6,329 nucleotides of DNA from an uncultured Paracoccus sp. (GTDB lineage: Bacteria; Pseudomonadota; Alphaproteobacteria; Rhodobacterales; Rhodobacteraceae), in NCBI GenBank assembly GCA_937859005.1, contig CALLYR010000359.1, positions 1 to 6,329 of the forward strand. The letters are read 5' to 3'. This document shows, piece after piece, positions 5,440 through 6,329 of this stretch (its first letter is position 1; each line of letters starts with the position of its first letter). Both the position numbers and the translations under genes were made by a program. The notes under the pieces are model-generated. The model was not told the DNA's origin and did not search any database. It was given only the letters and a program-made list of their open reading frames with translations.

Positions 5440-6006
5440 TCAGGTTTCCGTGGCCCCTGGCACCGGCTCGCGCGGTTCGCGCGGCGGGCGGCCGATGATG
5501 TCGCGCAGCGCGTCCAGTTCGATGAAATTGTCGGCCTGGCGGCGCAGTTCGTCGGAAATCATCGGCGGCTGGCTGCGCAGCGTGGACACGACCGACACCC
5601 GCACCCCCTTACGCTGCATCGCCTCGACCAGCGGGCGGAAATCGCCGTCGCCGGAAAACAGCACCGCATGGTCCAGCCGGGGGGCCAGTTCCATCGCGTT
5701 CACCGTCAGTTCGATGTCCATGTTGCCCTTGACCCGCCGGCGTCCCAGGGAATCGGTGTATTCCTTGGCGGGCTTTGTCACCATGGTGAAGCCGTTGTAG
5801 TTCAGCCAGTCGATCAGCGGACGGATGGGCGAATATTCCTCACTTTCCAGCAGCGCGGTATAGTAATAGGCGCGGATCAGCTTGCCGCGGCGTTCGAATT
5901 CCTGCCGCAGCAGCTTGTAGTCGATGTCGAAACCCAGCGATTTGGCGGCGGCGTGAAGGTTCGATCCGTCGATGAACAGCGCAAGGCGGTCATCCTTGTA
6001 GAACAA
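5440..6006 (-). CDS. NYN-domain (LabA-like, PIN-fold) protein
   Basis: This 188-residue protein carries a single NYN domain over about residues 7-150. The domain belongs to the PIN/FLAP nuclease superfamily and is predicted to cut RNA with a metal ion. The acidic site is visible: D13 (LFIDGSN), D97 (GNMDIEL), and D120 and D122 (FSGDGDF). N16, YYYTALLE (47-54), KGNMD and SDELRRQADNFIEL (148-161) are also typical of the alphaproteobacterial branch. The C-terminal 20 residues are Pro/Glu/Arg-rich and probably disordered. The start is TTG at 6006: GGAAGGA (6019-6013) lies six bases upstream and the family N-terminus MFYKDDRLALF is complete from there. It heads a leftward cluster with ispH and rnhA and is divergent from folK. 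The substrate is unknown; LabA was named from cyanobacterial clock output, which does not apply here. Confidence 0.92.
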   Translation of the reverse strand: MFYKDDRLALFIDGSNLHAAAKSLGFDIDYKLLRQEFERRGKLIRAYYYTALLESEEYSPIRPLIDWLNYNGFTMVTKPAKEYTDSLGRRRVKGNMDIELTVNAMELAPRLDHAVLFSGDGDFRPLVEAMQRKGVRVSVVSTLRSQPPMISDELRRQADNFIELDALRDIIGRPPREPREPVPGATET

Positions 6007-6034
6007 TTGGTTTCCTTCCGAAAAGTGGAATAAT
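6007..6034 (+). promoter_or_regulatory. candidate folK promoter in the 36-base divergent gap
   Basis: TTGGTT (6007-6012, 3/6 to TTGACA) and AATAAT (6029-6034, 5/6 to TATAAT) are 16 bases apart in the most AT-rich patch of the window. The start of transcription would fall about 6040-6043, on or next to the folK ATG at 6043. The -35 element lies over the spacer between the NYN ribosome-binding site and its TTG start on the other strand. The -10 is good, the -35 poor; the call rests mainly on position and base composition. Confidence 0.4.
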
Positions 6035-6042
6035 CCCCTGAC

Positions 6043-6329
6043 ATGCAGGACAAATTAGCCTTGGTTGCCCTTGGCGCAAACCTGTCCAGTTGGGCAGGTT
6101 CCCCTGCCGATGCGCTTCGTTCATCCATCGTGCGAATCGCCGGACTGCCGGGGGTGCGGCTGGTGGCGGTCAGCCGCTTCTGGCGCACGCCCGCCCATCC
6201 GCCGGGCAGCGGCCCGGATTATGTCAATGCCGCGGCGGCCGTCATGACCTCGCGGGGGGCCGGGGACCTGCTGGCCGCCCTGCACGGGATCGAGGCGGCG
6301 ATGGGCCGCGTCCGCGATGGCGGACGCTG
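6043..6329 (+). CDS. folK: 2-amino-4-hydroxy-6-hydroxymethyldihydropteridine diphosphokinase (HPPK), 5' part
   Basis: The first 95 codons are present and the frame runs off the right edge, so roughly the second half of the usual 160-200 residues is missing. HPPK transfers diphosphate from ATP to 6-hydroxymethyl-7,8-dihydropterin in folate synthesis. The family start LALVALGANLSS (5-16), SRFWRTPA (44-51), PDYVNAAAAV (58-67) and the helix leading to IEAAMGRVRDGGR (83-95) are clear. The downstream RTLDLD metal-binding motif lies beyond the window. The ATG at 6043 is the only start that keeps the conserved N-terminus. No convincing Shine-Dalgarno sequence precedes it, and its best promoter leaves almost no leader. 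In related genomes rpoZ and the (p)ppGpp synthetase gene often follow; that cannot be seen here. Confidence 0.9.
   Translation, partial: MQDKLALVALGANLSSWAGSPADALRSSIVRIAGLPGVRLVAVSRFWRTPAHPPGSGPDYVNAAAAVMTSRGAGDLLAALHGIEAAMGRVRDGGR

Noticed and set aside
4365..5498. 377-codon plus-strand open frame opposite ispH
   Set aside because: It is the complement of a well-supported ispH and its His/Asp/Gly/Arg-rich product looks like reversed coding sequence.
1..6329. Mobile element, CRISPR array, toxin-antitoxin pair, tRNA or other accessory system
   Set aside because: No direct repeats, transposase, integrase or array was seen. All recognised genes are core housekeeping types with similar codon use.

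Overview
This 6.3 kb window is GC-rich chromosomal DNA with very strong G/C preference at third codon positions. The protein sequences (a BamE ending in a GNFNP tail, an OlsB-type acyltransferase, a LabA-like NYN protein, and IspH next to RNase HI) look like those of an alphaproteobacterium of the Rhodobacteraceae, possibly near Paracoccus. That placement is inferred from family memory, not from a search. I see no insertion sequence, phage gene, CRISPR array, tRNA or rRNA. Coding density is high, no gene-free stretch reaches 300 bases, and this reads as a core housekeeping region rather than a novel defence or mobile system.

Left part (1-3131). The first 25 bases hold the start of a leftward gene, possibly the DUF177/YceD gene that precedes rpmF-plsX in relatives. 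Divergent from it runs bamE, an outer-membrane assembly lipoprotein. msrB, a zinc-type methionine sulfoxide reductase, faces bamE and converges with it. Divergent from msrB runs an olsB-like N-acyltransferase gene, followed in the same direction by tgt, the tRNA-guanine transglycosylase of queuosine synthesis.

Right part (3128-6006) is a leftward cluster: NYN-domain protein, ispH, rnhA, then a TRIC/UPF0126-type membrane protein. rnhA and the membrane protein overlap by ATGA and are probably translationally coupled. The gene ends of tgt and the membrane protein share a CTAG in which each strand reads TAG. GC-rich hairpins without U-tracts follow the NYN and ispH stop codons, and a 197-base spacer separates ispH from rnhA.

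At the right edge folK (folate synthesis) starts divergently, 36 bases from the NYN gene, and runs off the window. Its best promoter would give a nearly leaderless mRNA. The genes serve separate household tasks (outer membrane biogenesis, oxidative repair, lipid synthesis, tRNA modification, isoprenoids, RNA/DNA hybrid removal, folate). The points of most interest are gene-boundary architecture and the uncharacterised NYN protein.
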